13,261 bases of DNA from the NCBI GenBank assembly GCA_964625145.1, contig CAZVAQ010000096.1, positions 1 to 13,261 on the forward strand, written 5' to 3'. The stretch comes from CAYTRP01 sp964625145 (GTDB lineage Bacteria; Sumerlaeota; Sumerlaeia; SLMS01; JAHLLQ01). The number at the start of each line of letters is the position of its first letter. Position 1 is the stretch's first letter. This document shows positions 1 to 7,133 of this stretch, piece after piece. Position numbers and translations under genes: made by a program. The notes beneath the pieces were generated by a model. It did no database searches and was not told where the DNA came from. It saw nothing but the letters and a program-made list of their open reading frames with translations.

Positions 1-738
1 CGAACCGCGAATGCGCGAGAAGTTGGAACCCGTGCCCGACCCATACTTGAACACGCGCGCTTCGCGTGTCCACAAATCCATGATGCCGCCCTCGTTCACG
101 AGGTCGTCCTCGACGGATTGGATGAAGCACGCGTGCGGCTGCGGGTGCTCGTAGGCGTTCTCGCTGGTGCACATCTCGCCGGTGACGGGATCGACGAAGC
201 TGTGGCCTTGCGCGGGGCCGGTGATGCCATAGGCCCAGTGCAGACCCGTGTTGAACCACTGCGGGCTGTTGGGCGCGGCCATCTGGCGCGCCAGCATGTG
301 GCACATCTCGTCGTAGTAGGCGCGCGCGTCCTCTTCGCTGGCGAAGTAGTTGTGCTTCCATCCCCAGTAGGTCCAGCAACCGGCCAGACGGTCAAAGACC
401 TGGCGGGCGTCGCGCTCGGCGCCGTCGCGCTGATCCTCGGGGAGCGCGGCCAGGGCTTCCTCGTCCGGCACGCGGCGCTGGATCCACTCGGGCACACCGG
501 GCTCGGGCACACGCTTGGTGCGCGCGGGGACGCCGGCCTTGCGGAAGTATTTCTGCGCGAGGATGTCGACGGCGATCTGGGTCCAGTGCTCGGGGACCTG
601 GATGTCCTTGGCTTCGAATACGACCGAGCCGTTGGGGTTCACGATGCGCGAGGTGCGCGCGGCAAAGGGGATGCCGGCGTAGGGACCACCTTCATTGGTG
701 TCGGAGGAGGGGCGGGTGAAGCGGCGTGTGATCTGCAT
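1..738 (-). CDS. nrdJ: Class II (adenosylcobalamin-dependent) ribonucleotide reductase, N-terminal part, cut by window edge
   Basis: This gene encodes the N-terminal 246 residues of a vitamin B12-dependent ribonucleotide reductase, which makes deoxynucleotides from ribonucleotides in the cytoplasm. The frame is open from ATG at 738 to the left edge, so it has no stop in the window. Visible family hallmarks are the RKAGVP segment (residues 66-71), APNSPQWFNTGL (155-166), HACFIQSV (202-209) and GSGTGSNFS (233-241). C204 in HACF sits where the first cysteine of the active-site redox pair is expected. Full-length members run to roughly 700-1200 residues, so most of the gene lies outside. The start is supported by AAGGAG at 747-752, 8 nt before the ATG. 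The upstream region holds NrdR-like and DnaA-like boxes, listed separately. The antisense 262-codon open frame over this gene is a GC-rich shadow. Family assignment is firm; the class II subtype (NrdJ versus NrdZ naming) is slightly less so. Confidence 0.93.
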   Translation of the reverse strand, partial: MQITRRFTRPSSDTNEGGPYAGIPFAARTSRIVNPNGSVVFEAKDIQVPEHWTQIAVDILAQKYFRKAGVPARTKRVPEPGVPEWIQRRVPDEEALAALPEDQRDGAERDARQVFDRLAGCWTYWGWKHNYFASEEDARAYYDEMCHMLARQMAAPNSPQWFNTGLHWAYGITGPAQGHSFVDPVTGEMCTSENAYEHPQPHACFIQSVEDDLVNEGGIMDLWTREARVFKYGSGTGSNFSRIRGS

Positions 739-892
739 GGGTGGAACTCCTTGGGAAGGGGGACGGTAGGGTGTCAGGGGAACGGGAGTAGTGTCCTGAT
801 TTTGGGGATGTTGCGTTGGGGTAAAGCGAAACTATTCCGAATAAAGAGCGAAAGTCCAGCCCTTTCTATTTCCGCGTTTTCGAGGGCCAACT

Positions 893-956
893 TGGGGATA
901 ACCTGAGGAGAACACCCGGTCAATCTGTGGATATCCTGTCAGGTCCCTGTGGATCA
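893..956 (-). promoter_or_regulatory. Three DnaA-box-like 9-mers in the nrdJ upstream region
   Basis: Read on the minus strand, three 9-mers each differ from the DnaA box TTATNCACA by one base. They are TGATCCACA (956 to 948), ATATCCACA (934 to 926) and TTATCCCCA (901 to 893). All have the same orientation, and their starts are 22 and 33 bp apart, so they would face the same side of the helix. They lie between the NrdR-like boxes and the nrdJ start. DnaA is known to control ribonucleotide reductase genes in E. coli and B. subtilis. A role here is inference from sequence only, since single-mismatch boxes do occur by chance. Confidence 0.4.
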
Positions 957-959
957 AAA

Positions 960-1006
960 GCACCATATCTGGTGGCAAGACAGAGGATGCGCACTAGATC
1001 TGGGGT
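960..1006 (-). promoter_or_regulatory. Tandem NrdR-box-like operator upstream of nrdJ
   Basis: Two 16-mers resemble the NrdR consensus aCaCwAtATaTwGtgt. They are GCACCATATCTGGTGG at 960-975, whose core CACCA-TATC-TGGTG is a perfect inverted repeat, and GCACTAGATCTGGGGT at 991-1006. Both keep the strongly conserved C2, C4, A6, A8, T9, T11 and G13. Their starts are 31 bp apart, about three helical turns, the arrangement known for paired NrdR boxes. They lie about 220 bp upstream of the nrdJ ATG, which implies a leader of up to some 200 nt. NrdR is an ATP/dATP-sensing repressor of ribonucleotide reductase genes, so repression of nrdJ is the natural reading. No convincing -35/-10 pair could be fixed. 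Confidence 0.72.
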
Positions 1007-1416
1007 CCGTCAAGACAAAACCGAACCCGGGTAAACCCCGCGATTTTGGCGTCCTCGATGATTGTCAGTGCGAGATTTACGCGCCGCAAGGCCCCTTTTC
1101 CGGGAATGCGGAAACCCGCCGTGGCGAAACGCACCCGGCGCACCAGCGATTGGCATCGTTGCGTTTACGGCACCTTTGCCATCTTGCGAAAAAAATGTGG
1201 GGGAAAGTCCCTTTCAAGAGACTCAAGGCCAAAGCGCATTTTCACTGCGTCCCATTTTGGCTCACCAGCCTCACCGGAACGCCCCATTCGGCCGCAGGAG
1301 CCGTGACTCAATCCGATACAATTCGCACCCTCGTGCTACCAAAGCCTCAAGATTCCGTTGAGGGTCTCAACGCGTCGGCCCCACACTCTTTCCCAGAGCA
1401 CGGGGCCGAGCATCGC

Positions 1417-2490
1417 ATGTACCGCTTTGAACTCTTGAGACTTGGGTCGCTATCCGGGTTGAAACCCGGGCGTCTCCTCTTGGCCGCTGGTGTTTTTTTC
1501 CTCGTTATCGCCGGTTTTGCCTTGGGTCAGATCGACGAAGCGGAAGGAGCAGAGCAGGAAGAGGGGGCGGTGCCGACGGCGGGGCTTCCAGACCATCTGC
1601 CTGAAGGGGAACTCGAGGAGGATTCCGCCGACTCCGCGGAGGCGCCGGATGGAGATCCAACCCCGGAGGCCGATGTCACCGACGCCCCTGCCGAATCGGA
1701 AGACACCGAAGTCCCTACCGAGCCAGCCGAAGCGACCCCGGCCACGGTGGATCTTCCAGGGGAGACATCGCTGCTACCGCCGGCTGCAGGGGCGCCGCCG
1801 TTTCGCTTCGAGAGTCCCTTCAGCCTGCAGGACTGCATCACGATCCTGCGCGCCATTATCGCGGGGATTCGCATCGAGGAGGGTGGAGCAATCTCGCGCT
1901 TCGAGCCCGCTTCGCTGCGGCGAGGGATCGAGGCCGTTGCCAACTATCTGCGTGCCCGCGACGACCTGCACTACAATCTTGTCGATTACCGCTGGGAACG
2001 CGTCGGCACCGACAGCGTCACCAGCGCGTTGATCCAGCAACTGCAATTCAAGTGGGAGGATTCCGCAATGCCCGCACGGGTGGACGCGCTCAGCCTTGAA
2101 GCGCTGCGCGGGGATGTCTACCTGCATTCGATGATGATCTACGACGCCGAGGGCAACCTGGCGGCGGACTACAAGTTCGACGACACGCGGCTGATGCGCC
2201 TGCGCCACAGCCTGCCCCGGCGCGAGGTGTTTCACTTGTGGAGTCCGACTGCCATCAGCCGCGTCGACCTGGCCCTGTCGCGATACGATCCTTCGGAGAG
2301 CATCTATCCGCAGGTGAACCTGCACGCCGGACGCACGAGCAAGCCCGAGCACGGCAAGGCCACGATCTACTACCTGAGCCGGGCGGAGCAGAAGTTCACG
2401 GCCGGGGACCTCGCGGGCGTTCGCCAGGAGCTGCAGCACGCCCTGGCCGAGATGATCGCCTACAACGAGGCCCTGCGCCAGCGGCGGTGA
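1417..2490 (+). CDS. Unrecognised membrane-anchored protein with acidic linker (357 aa)
   Basis: I do not recognise this family. The protein opens with a short basic stretch, then one hydrophobic segment at residues 19-37 (ending VFFLVIAGFALG) that could be a membrane anchor or an uncleaved signal. Residues about 40-127 are a low-complexity linker rich in Glu, Asp, Pro, Ala and Thr. A folded-looking domain of mixed composition follows from about 128 to 357 and ends in a charged helix. This implies a protein tethered to the membrane with its C-terminal domain outside the cytoplasm. I chose ATG 1417 because the hydrophobic segment directly follows it and the open frame upstream looks non-coding. 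The ribosome site is weak (GGGGCCGAG about 5-13 nt upstream). It may be co-transcribed with the M24 peptidase 122 bp downstream. I see no catalytic motif. Confidence 0.7.
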   Translation: MYRFELLRLGSLSGLKPGRLLLAAGVFFLVIAGFALGQIDEAEGAEQEEGAVPTAGLPDHLPEGELEEDSADSAEAPDGDPTPEADVTDAPAESEDTEVPTEPAEATPATVDLPGETSLLPPAAGAPPFRFESPFSLQDCITILRAIIAGIRIEEGGAISRFEPASLRRGIEAVANYLRARDDLHYNLVDYRWERVGTDSVTSALIQQLQFKWEDSAMPARVDALSLEALRGDVYLHSMMIYDAEGNLAADYKFDDTRLMRLRHSLPRREVFHLWSPTAISRVDLALSRYDPSESIYPQVNLHAGRTSKPEHGKATIYYLSRAEQKFTAGDLAGVRQELQHALAEMIAYNEALRQRR

Positions 2491-2612
2491 GCGGGTCTGA
2501 ACTCTGCCGCCTCCAACCTCGCCAACACCTTGCCGGTTTCCTTGACCCCTCGGGGCCGCGGGGGCATCCTGACCTCCTGATCGGACCATCCTCCACCGGA
2601 CCAATTTCCCCC

Positions 2613-3713
2613 ATGGCAAAGTCAACTCCCAAGCCTATCAGCCGCATCGCCCGCCTGCGGCGCGAGATCAAGAGCGCCGGTCTCGACGCGCTGGTCGTCA
2701 TCCAACCTGTCAATGTTCGCTATCTCAGCGGCTTCATTGGTTCGTATGCCGTGCTGGTGGTCGACACGAGCAGCGCGACGCTGATCACCGATGGGCGCTA
2801 TGCGGAGATCGCCGAAGGGATGGTCTCCGACGCCAAGGTCATGGTCCAGCCGCTGATCAAGGTGGACGATTGGTTCCGGGATTTCTTCAGCGAGCGCGGC
2901 TACAAGTCGCTGGGATTCGAAGGCACGCTGGCGTGGGACGAAGTCGAGCGGCTGAAGAAGCGCACGCGTCCATCGAAGGGCCGCCTTGTGGAGTCGGCAT
3001 CCCTGATCACGCAACTGCGCCGAGTGAAGGACGAGGTCGAGATCAAGGCCATCGCCCGCGCCGCGCGCATCGCAGACGCGATGATGGAAGCGGCCCAGAC
3101 GGCCGCGCGTCCCGGCACGCCGGAACTGGAGTTGAGCCAACTCATCCGCCGCGCCGCAGAGGATTTTGGCGGCGAGGGAGAGTCATTCGACAACATCGTT
3201 GCCAGTGGCCCCAATGCCTCGCGCCCGCATCATCATCCGCAGAAGCGAAAGCTTCGCGCGGGGGACATGATCACTTTCGACCTGGGGGCGCGGTGGAATG
3301 GCTACTGCTCGGACCTGACGCGCACGCCAGCCCTTGGCCGTCTGGATCCAAAGTTTGAGAAGATCTACACCACGTGCCTGCGCGCGCAGGAAGCAGCCCT
3401 GAAGGCCATTCGCGCCGGTGCAGCTTGCCGCGACGTGGATTCCGCGGCGCGCGAGATCATCTCCGAGGCAGGATACGGCAGTTACTTCAACCATGGCACC
3501 GGCCATGGCGTGGGGTTGGAGATTCACGAAGGCCCGCGGCTCAACGCCGTTTCCGAGGAGACGCTTCAATCGGGCAACGTCGTCACGGTAGAACCCGGCA
3601 TTTACATTCCCGGCTTTGGGGGCGTGCGCATCGAGGATCTCGTCGTGGTGACGGACAAGGGATGCCGCGTTCTTTCCAAGTCCTCCAAGACCCTGACGAT
3701 CCTGCCTGCCTGA
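2613..3713 (+). CDS. M24 family metallopeptidase, Xaa-Pro aminopeptidase type (366 aa)
   Basis: This is a cytoplasmic metallopeptidase of family M24 (pita-bread fold), which removes residues next to proline or splits X-Pro dipeptides. Residues 10-135 form the creatinase-like N-terminal domain (NVRYLSGF at 34-41), and 140-366 form the catalytic domain. All five metal ligands are visible: D223 and D234 in FDLGARWNGYCSDLTRT, H298 in GTGHGVG, E327 in EPGIYIPG and E341 in GVRIEDL. The histidines of RPHHHPQ (205-207) match the substrate-site histidine. Its length fits the short PepP/PepQ-like proteins of about 350-370 residues. ATG 2613 begins the recognisable domain, although no clear Shine-Dalgarno precedes it. 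The reading frame is open far upstream, but that part overlaps the preceding gene out of frame. It probably forms an operon with the two genes that follow. I cannot tell aminopeptidase P from prolidase here. Confidence 0.92.
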   Translation: MAKSTPKPISRIARLRREIKSAGLDALVVIQPVNVRYLSGFIGSYAVLVVDTSSATLITDGRYAEIAEGMVSDAKVMVQPLIKVDDWFRDFFSERGYKSLGFEGTLAWDEVERLKKRTRPSKGRLVESASLITQLRRVKDEVEIKAIARAARIADAMMEAAQTAARPGTPELELSQLIRRAAEDFGGEGESFDNIVASGPNASRPHHHPQKRKLRAGDMITFDLGARWNGYCSDLTRTPALGRLDPKFEKIYTTCLRAQEAALKAIRAGAACRDVDSAAREIISEAGYGSYFNHGTGHGVGLEIHEGPRLNAVSEETLQSGNVVTVEPGIYIPGFGGVRIEDLVVVTDKGCRVLSKSSKTLTILPA

Positions 3714-3756
3714 TCGCGACCTGCCCGAATCAATCCTGCGAAAGAGATATCACACC

Positions 3757-4125
3757 ATGCACATCGCGCTGAAGGGTTCCACGACCCCCGAAGACATCTG
3801 GCTCGCATTCGAGCCCACCGAGTTTCACGAGAGCGGATTGCACTTCAAGGCCCAGGAGGCATTCCTGCTTCACGACAAGTCAGAGCTGCTGGTGCGATCG
3901 CTTCTGGTCGAGCGTGGATTCAGCAAGGCGTTCTTCCTGAAGATCTCCGCCCGCCACGAAGGTATCCAGATCGGCATCGAAAGCATCGGCAATCCGGACC
4001 GCACCGATGCGCTGAAGCGATGGCTCGGCCTGGTCGCATGGAGCATTCTGCAGTCGGCGCCGGAGATGACCGTTGCCCAGGGGGGCGGCCTGGAGTCCTT
4101 CATCCACGGCCCCAAGGAAGGTTGA
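3757..4125 (+). CDS. Unrecognised 122-aa protein between M24 peptidase and trmB
   Basis: I do not recognise this small protein. It has no membrane segment, signal peptide or cysteine and reads as a compact soluble alpha/beta domain. There is a strand-rich N-terminal half (residues 1-75) and a probable helix around 84-101 (ALKRWLGLVAWSILQ). Its gene lies 43 bp after the peptidase and 37 bp before trmB on the same strand, so co-transcription is likely. GAAAGAGA about 10 nt upstream of ATG 3757 is a modest ribosome site. Codon use resembles that of its neighbours. Reality as a gene is fairly secure from its position and clean open frame; its function is open. Confidence 0.75.
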   Translation: MHIALKGSTTPEDIWLAFEPTEFHESGLHFKAQEAFLLHDKSELLVRSLLVERGFSKAFFLKISARHEGIQIGIESIGNPDRTDALKRWLGLVAWSILQSAPEMTVAQGGGLESFIHGPKEG

Positions 4126-4162
4126 CGGGCCCCACGCCAGAATGCAGGACAAAGGATCACGG

Positions 4163-4801
4163 ATGTCCAAGTCAACATCGCCGGTTTCGCCCGATATTCC
4201 ACGCCTCGAACTGGAGTTGGGAGAGCTGGTCAAGCCACTGGATCTCGCCGCGCTCTTTGGCCGTCAGGCCCCCGCGGAACTGGAGATCGGCATCGGCAGT
4301 GGCTACTTTCTCTCGCGCTATGCGCTTGATCACCCGGAGCTGAACCTGCTGGGGCTCGACAACGCCGGCAGCGAAGTCCGTCGCACAGCGGACAAGTGCC
4401 AGCGGCTTGGTGCCAGCAACGTGCGTGTCCTGCGCGTGGACGCGCTCTATTTTCTGGAGGAGTTCCCCACACCGGGGGCCTTCCAGACCATTCACATATA
4501 CTACAGCGACCCGTGGCCCAAGACGCGGCATCACCGCAGGCGCTTGTGGCAGCCGCGGCTGGTGCCGCTGATCGAGCGCGCCCTCGCCCCGGATGGGATC
4601 CTTCTCCTGAAGACAGACGTCACGTCCTACTTCGAGGTCATTCAGCAAGTGCTGGGCGAATCGAAGTTGCTGCGATGCGAGGACACGCGCCGCATCGACC
4701 TGGAGCCAATGTCCGGGGATTACGACAGCAATTTCCAGCGCAAGGCAGTGGAGCAGGGCCATCCGCTGCATTGGCAGCGGTGGAGACGTGCTGGGGAGTA
4801 A
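4163..4801 (+). CDS. trmB: tRNA (guanine-N7-)-methyltransferase TrmB (212 aa)
   Basis: TrmB methylates N7 of G46 in the variable loop of tRNAs using S-adenosylmethionine. The Rossmann glycine motif EIGIGSG is at residues 41-47. The acidic residue after the second strand is in LGLDNAG (63-69). The diagnostic TrmB motif YYSDPWPKTRHHRRRL spans 113-128. LLKTD (148-152) and the C-terminal SNFQRKAVEQGHPLHW stretch (189-204) also fit the family, and the length is typical. ATG 4163 is preferred because AAAGGA at 4151-4156 sits 6 nt upstream. ATG 4142 and ATG 4073 are in frame, but the first lacks a good site and the second overlaps the preceding gene deeply. It is the last gene of the plus-strand group and is followed by a hairpin that may end transcription. 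Confidence 0.95.
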   Translation: MSKSTSPVSPDIPRLELELGELVKPLDLAALFGRQAPAELEIGIGSGYFLSRYALDHPELNLLGLDNAGSEVRRTADKCQRLGASNVRVLRVDALYFLEEFPTPGAFQTIHIYYSDPWPKTRHHRRRLWQPRLVPLIERALAPDGILLLKTDVTSYFEVIQQVLGESKLLRCEDTRRIDLEPMSGDYDSNFQRKAVEQGHPLHWQRWRRAGE

Positions 4802-4841
4802 AAGGAAGGCTTCATCTTCAGCGATGATCGCTTCTCCTTTT
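4800..4841 (+). terminator. Possible terminator hairpin after trmB
   Basis: The arm AAAAGGAAGGC (4800-4810) pairs with GCTTCTCCTTTT (4830-4841) as 11 pairs with one bulged C and one G-T pair. It directly follows the trmB stop. The descending arm ends in only four T, and the 19-nt loop can form a further small stem. It is therefore weaker than a classic intrinsic terminator. Confidence 0.35.
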
Positions 4842-5348
4842 GGACGATGTTGGTAGCGCGCAAATGCAGGCATCTTCCGCCGGTCTCAACACGGAATGAT
4901 CCAGCGAGGGATCACAACTCATCATACCATTCTGCAGAATGACATCGACGCATAGGCAGCAGCGCGCGCTCGGTGAATCTGTGAACTCGATTTGTCCATT
5001 GGCATCAGGCATCGCCAGTTCGCCAGCGCGGAACGCGACAGTCGAATAGCCATGGGTGAAGCGAAGCGGAACCCATGGTAAGATGCCAGATCAAGCCAAG
5101 CCCCCGCAAGGGGGGGGTGGCATCCTCATCGAACTCAACCCCCGGTTCCGGCTTCGCCTCTACCAAGGGCTATTCGAATGGCGCCCAAGCGGGCTGGGTC
5201 CCGGGTGGGTTGGCAGTCATCGCGCACGTCAGTGAGCCGTGGCGTGCAAGGGTTTGGGTGAAACGTAGACAATGCACTGTGAAATGTAACATATCTGAAA
5301 CGCCGCCAAGAATCGCAGAATTACTCACCCGGAACCCGGAACCTCTAC
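4842..5348. other. Gene-poor spacer between trmB and the AarF-type gene
   Basis: No convincing gene lies here. A minus-strand frame (4818 up to about 5090) reads through without stops, but it has no good start site and no recognisable domain, and may be a fossil or part of a repeat. Structure is plentiful. There is a TGATCC-AGCGAG-GGATCA hairpin (4897-4914), a perfect 14-bp palindrome CATTCTGCAGAATG (4928-4941), the nested inverted repeat described separately (5042-5177) and a short CCGGAAC tandem (about 5329-5343). Confidence 0.5.
5042..5177. repeat. Long imperfect inverted repeat with nested stems
   Basis: The outer arms pair as TCGAATAGCC (5042-5051) with GGCTATTCGA (5168-5177). Further in, GCGAAGC (5061-5067) pairs with GCTTCGC (5151-5157), and GGAACC (5068-5073) with GGTTCC (5144-5149). 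Inside these, GATGCCA (5082-5088) pairs with TGGCATC (5118-5124), and CCCCC-GCAA-GGGGG (5101-5114) closes the tip. A competing local hairpin joins CCATGGGT (5050-5057) to ACCCATGG (5071-5078). The stems are properly nested, so either strand could fold into one long hairpin. It could be an RNA, a palindromic repeat family member or a small mobile element; I cannot decide without copy number. Confidence 0.6.
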
Positions 5349-7073
5349 TCACCGCTTTCGTCTTCGCGTAATCGCCAATACTTCCAGCACGATCAACGCC
5401 AGGGCGAACAAGTAACCCGAAATGCCCAGCAGCGGGATCTCGTTCCAGCGCGGCGGAATGCCGCTGTGCACGACGATGGACGAACCGATGACCAGCGCGC
5501 CGATCAGCAATGATAACGAGACGCGGTTGCCGAAGACATCAAGCGTCTTCATCAGACGTTCCATATCGCGCAGTTCGAACTCGAAGCGGGCCCGGCCGCC
5601 GCGAACCTGGCGCAGCAGATCCCGCGTCATGTTTGGGAGATCGCGCGCCAACCGGTACATGTCCGCGGCAGTGTAGGCCAGCTCCTCCTGCACACGGGGG
5701 AGGCTGAATCGCTCGCGGTATTGGACGAGCAGGAACGGAGTAGCCTCTGCCACCGGATCGAAATCCGGATCCAGGCGACGTCCCAAACCTTCAACCGTTG
5801 CCAGGGCCTTGATCACCATCACGTACTCGCCATCGAGCTTCATGCGGAAGGAGACGATCAGGGCGATCATGTCGTCCAGCAACCGCCCGAGGTTCAGGTC
5901 CTTCAGCGGCCGGTTGAAGTAGGAGTTCATGAACGACGCCAACGCGCGCTCCAGTTCGTCGCGGTCCGGCTCCTCATCCCAATGCGTGATGGCCAGCACC
6001 GCATCGGCGGCGGCTCTTTCGTCGCGCCGTCCGATTGCCATGACAACGTCGGCGAATTGTTCGCGCTCGCGCCGGCTCAATCGCCCCATCATTCCAAAGT
6101 CAAGATAGCAGATCGTGTTTTCCGGCTGCACCAGCAGGTTTCCCGGGTGCGGATCCGCGTGGAAGAATCCGTGCACGAAGATCTGCTTCAGCATCAGGTC
6201 AAACCCGCGGTGCGCGATTGTTGCCGGGTCCAACCCGCTTTCGCGCAGTGGCTCGGGCCCGGTGGGGCGCACACCCTGGACCTGCTCCATGACCAGCAGA
6301 CGACGCGAGGTCAGCTCCGAATGCACCTTTGGGATGCGCAGGCTGGGTTCATCGCGAAACTGCGAGGCGAAGCGTTCCATGTTTGATGCTTCGATCATGT
6401 AGTTCGTCTCGTTCTCCAGCGACCGGGCGAAGTCCCTGACCAAGCGGCGCGGTTCGTGGATGCGCCAATCGGGGAGATGCTTCTCGATCAGTGAAGCCAT
6501 GTGGTCCATGATCTCCAGGTCGGCATCGATGATCTCCTGGATGCGCGGACGCTGGACCTTCAGGACGACATCCTCCCCCGACTTCAGGCGCGCAGTGTGC
6601 ACCTGGCCGATGGATGCGGATCCGATCGGCGTCGGGTCGAAGTTGTCGAAGACTTCGTTGATCGGCCTGCCCAGTTCCTCCTCAATGACGGCAATGATTG
6701 CCTTCGGGGGAACCGGCGCGACATTGGCCTGCAGTAGTTCCAGTTCGCGCGCGTATTCCTCGGTGAGGAAGTCCGCGCGCGTGGATAGGATCTGGCCGAA
6801 CTTGACGAAAGTCGGGCCCAGTTCCTCCAGCGCCAGCCGCAGGCGTTGCGGGCCGGAGAGCTTCTCGACCCCCTCCGCCTTGCGGAACTTCAGTGTCTTG
6901 AGCCCGATGTCGACATAGCGGTCGATGTGCAGCTCCGTCACGAGCCCGTCGAAGCCATACTTGAGCAGCACGGCAAGGATCTGCCGGTAGCGCTTCAGAT
7001 TCCGATAGGTTCTTTCAAAGAGGCCGTAACGGCGCGGTAAGGACACAGGTTGTGGTCTCGCGATCGGACGCAC
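5349..7073 (-). CDS. AarF/UbiB (ABC1) family atypical protein kinase-like protein (574 aa)
   Basis: Members of this family are membrane-associated atypical kinases or ATPases, linked in many bacteria to isoprenoid quinone biosynthesis. The diagnostic KxGQ motif is KFGQILSTR (91-99). The alanine-containing replacement of the glycine loop is in GSASIGQVHTA (151-161), and the nucleotide-site lysine is K172 in VLKVQRP. The catalytic-loop equivalent is HADPHPGN (305-312), and the DFG aspartate is D325. Two C-terminal hydrophobic segments (about 517-535 and 547-567) would anchor it in the membrane, with RRRKR at the end. The length is usual. The best start I can find is GTG 7073; no in-frame ATG precedes it and the ribosome site is poor (GGCGGA). 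It stands alone on the minus strand, and no ubiquinone or menaquinone genes are nearby, so a quinone role is not supported by context. Confidence 0.93.
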   Translation of the reverse strand: MRPIARPQPVSLPRRYGLFERTYRNLKRYRQILAVLLKYGFDGLVTELHIDRYVDIGLKTLKFRKAEGVEKLSGPQRLRLALEELGPTFVKFGQILSTRADFLTEEYARELELLQANVAPVPPKAIIAVIEEELGRPINEVFDNFDPTPIGSASIGQVHTARLKSGEDVVLKVQRPRIQEIIDADLEIMDHMASLIEKHLPDWRIHEPRRLVRDFARSLENETNYMIEASNMERFASQFRDEPSLRIPKVHSELTSRRLLVMEQVQGVRPTGPEPLRESGLDPATIAHRGFDLMLKQIFVHGFFHADPHPGNLLVQPENTICYLDFGMMGRLSRREREQFADVVMAIGRRDERAAADAVLAITHWDEEPDRDELERALASFMNSYFNRPLKDLNLGRLLDDMIALIVSFRMKLDGEYVMVIKALATVEGLGRRLDPDFDPVAEATPFLLVQYRERFSLPRVQEELAYTAADMYRLARDLPNMTRDLLRQVRGGRARFEFELRDMERLMKTLDVFGNRVSLSLLIGALVIGSSIVVHSGIPPRWNEIPLLGISGYLFALALIVLEVLAITRRRKR

Positions 7074-7133
7074 CTGGCAGTCCGCCAGTATGCTGCGAGT
7101 AGCATCGCTGATTATCGCGAAGCGGTCAACGCT

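Larger units (their letters stand above)
739..1416. other. 678-bp intergenic region between divergent nrdJ and the 357-aa protein gene
   Basis: Besides the NrdR-like and DnaA-like boxes, the stretch contains the nrdJ Shine-Dalgarno (747-752), a run of seven A (1189-1195 region) and a possible -10 hexamer TACAAT at 1317-1322 that lacks a matching -35. The plus frame is open from a GTG at 949, but its translation before 1417 looks like random sequence, so I take it as non-coding. I see no cobalamin-riboswitch B12 box, tRNA or intrinsic terminator here. Confidence 0.6.

Noticed and set aside
118..906. 262-codon plus-strand open frame
   Set aside because: It is antisense to the clearly conserved nrdJ frame, and its composition is that of a GC-rich shadow.
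893..956. Replication origin suggested by DnaA-like boxes
   Set aside because: Only three imperfect boxes, no AT-rich unwinding region and no dnaA, dnaN or similar neighbours.
739..960. Cobalamin riboswitch in the nrdJ leader
   Set aside because: A B12-dependent enzyme makes it plausible, but I find no B12-box-like sequence in the leader.
949..1416. N-terminal extension of the 357-aa protein from a GTG start
   Set aside because: The translation looks random, has no ribosome site and overlaps the NrdR-like boxes. The membrane segment begins naturally after ATG 1417.
2540..2570. Hairpin CCCC...GGGG between the 357-aa gene and the M24 gene as a terminator
   Set aside because: The stem is ambiguous in this GC-rich run and no T-tract follows.
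4818..5012. 64-codon minus-strand gene
   Set aside because: No ribosome site and no recognisable domain; it overlaps palindromic sequence. Kept as an observation only.
5329..5343. Tandem CCGGAAC repeat
   Set aside because: Only about two 7-bp units, which is too short to interpret.
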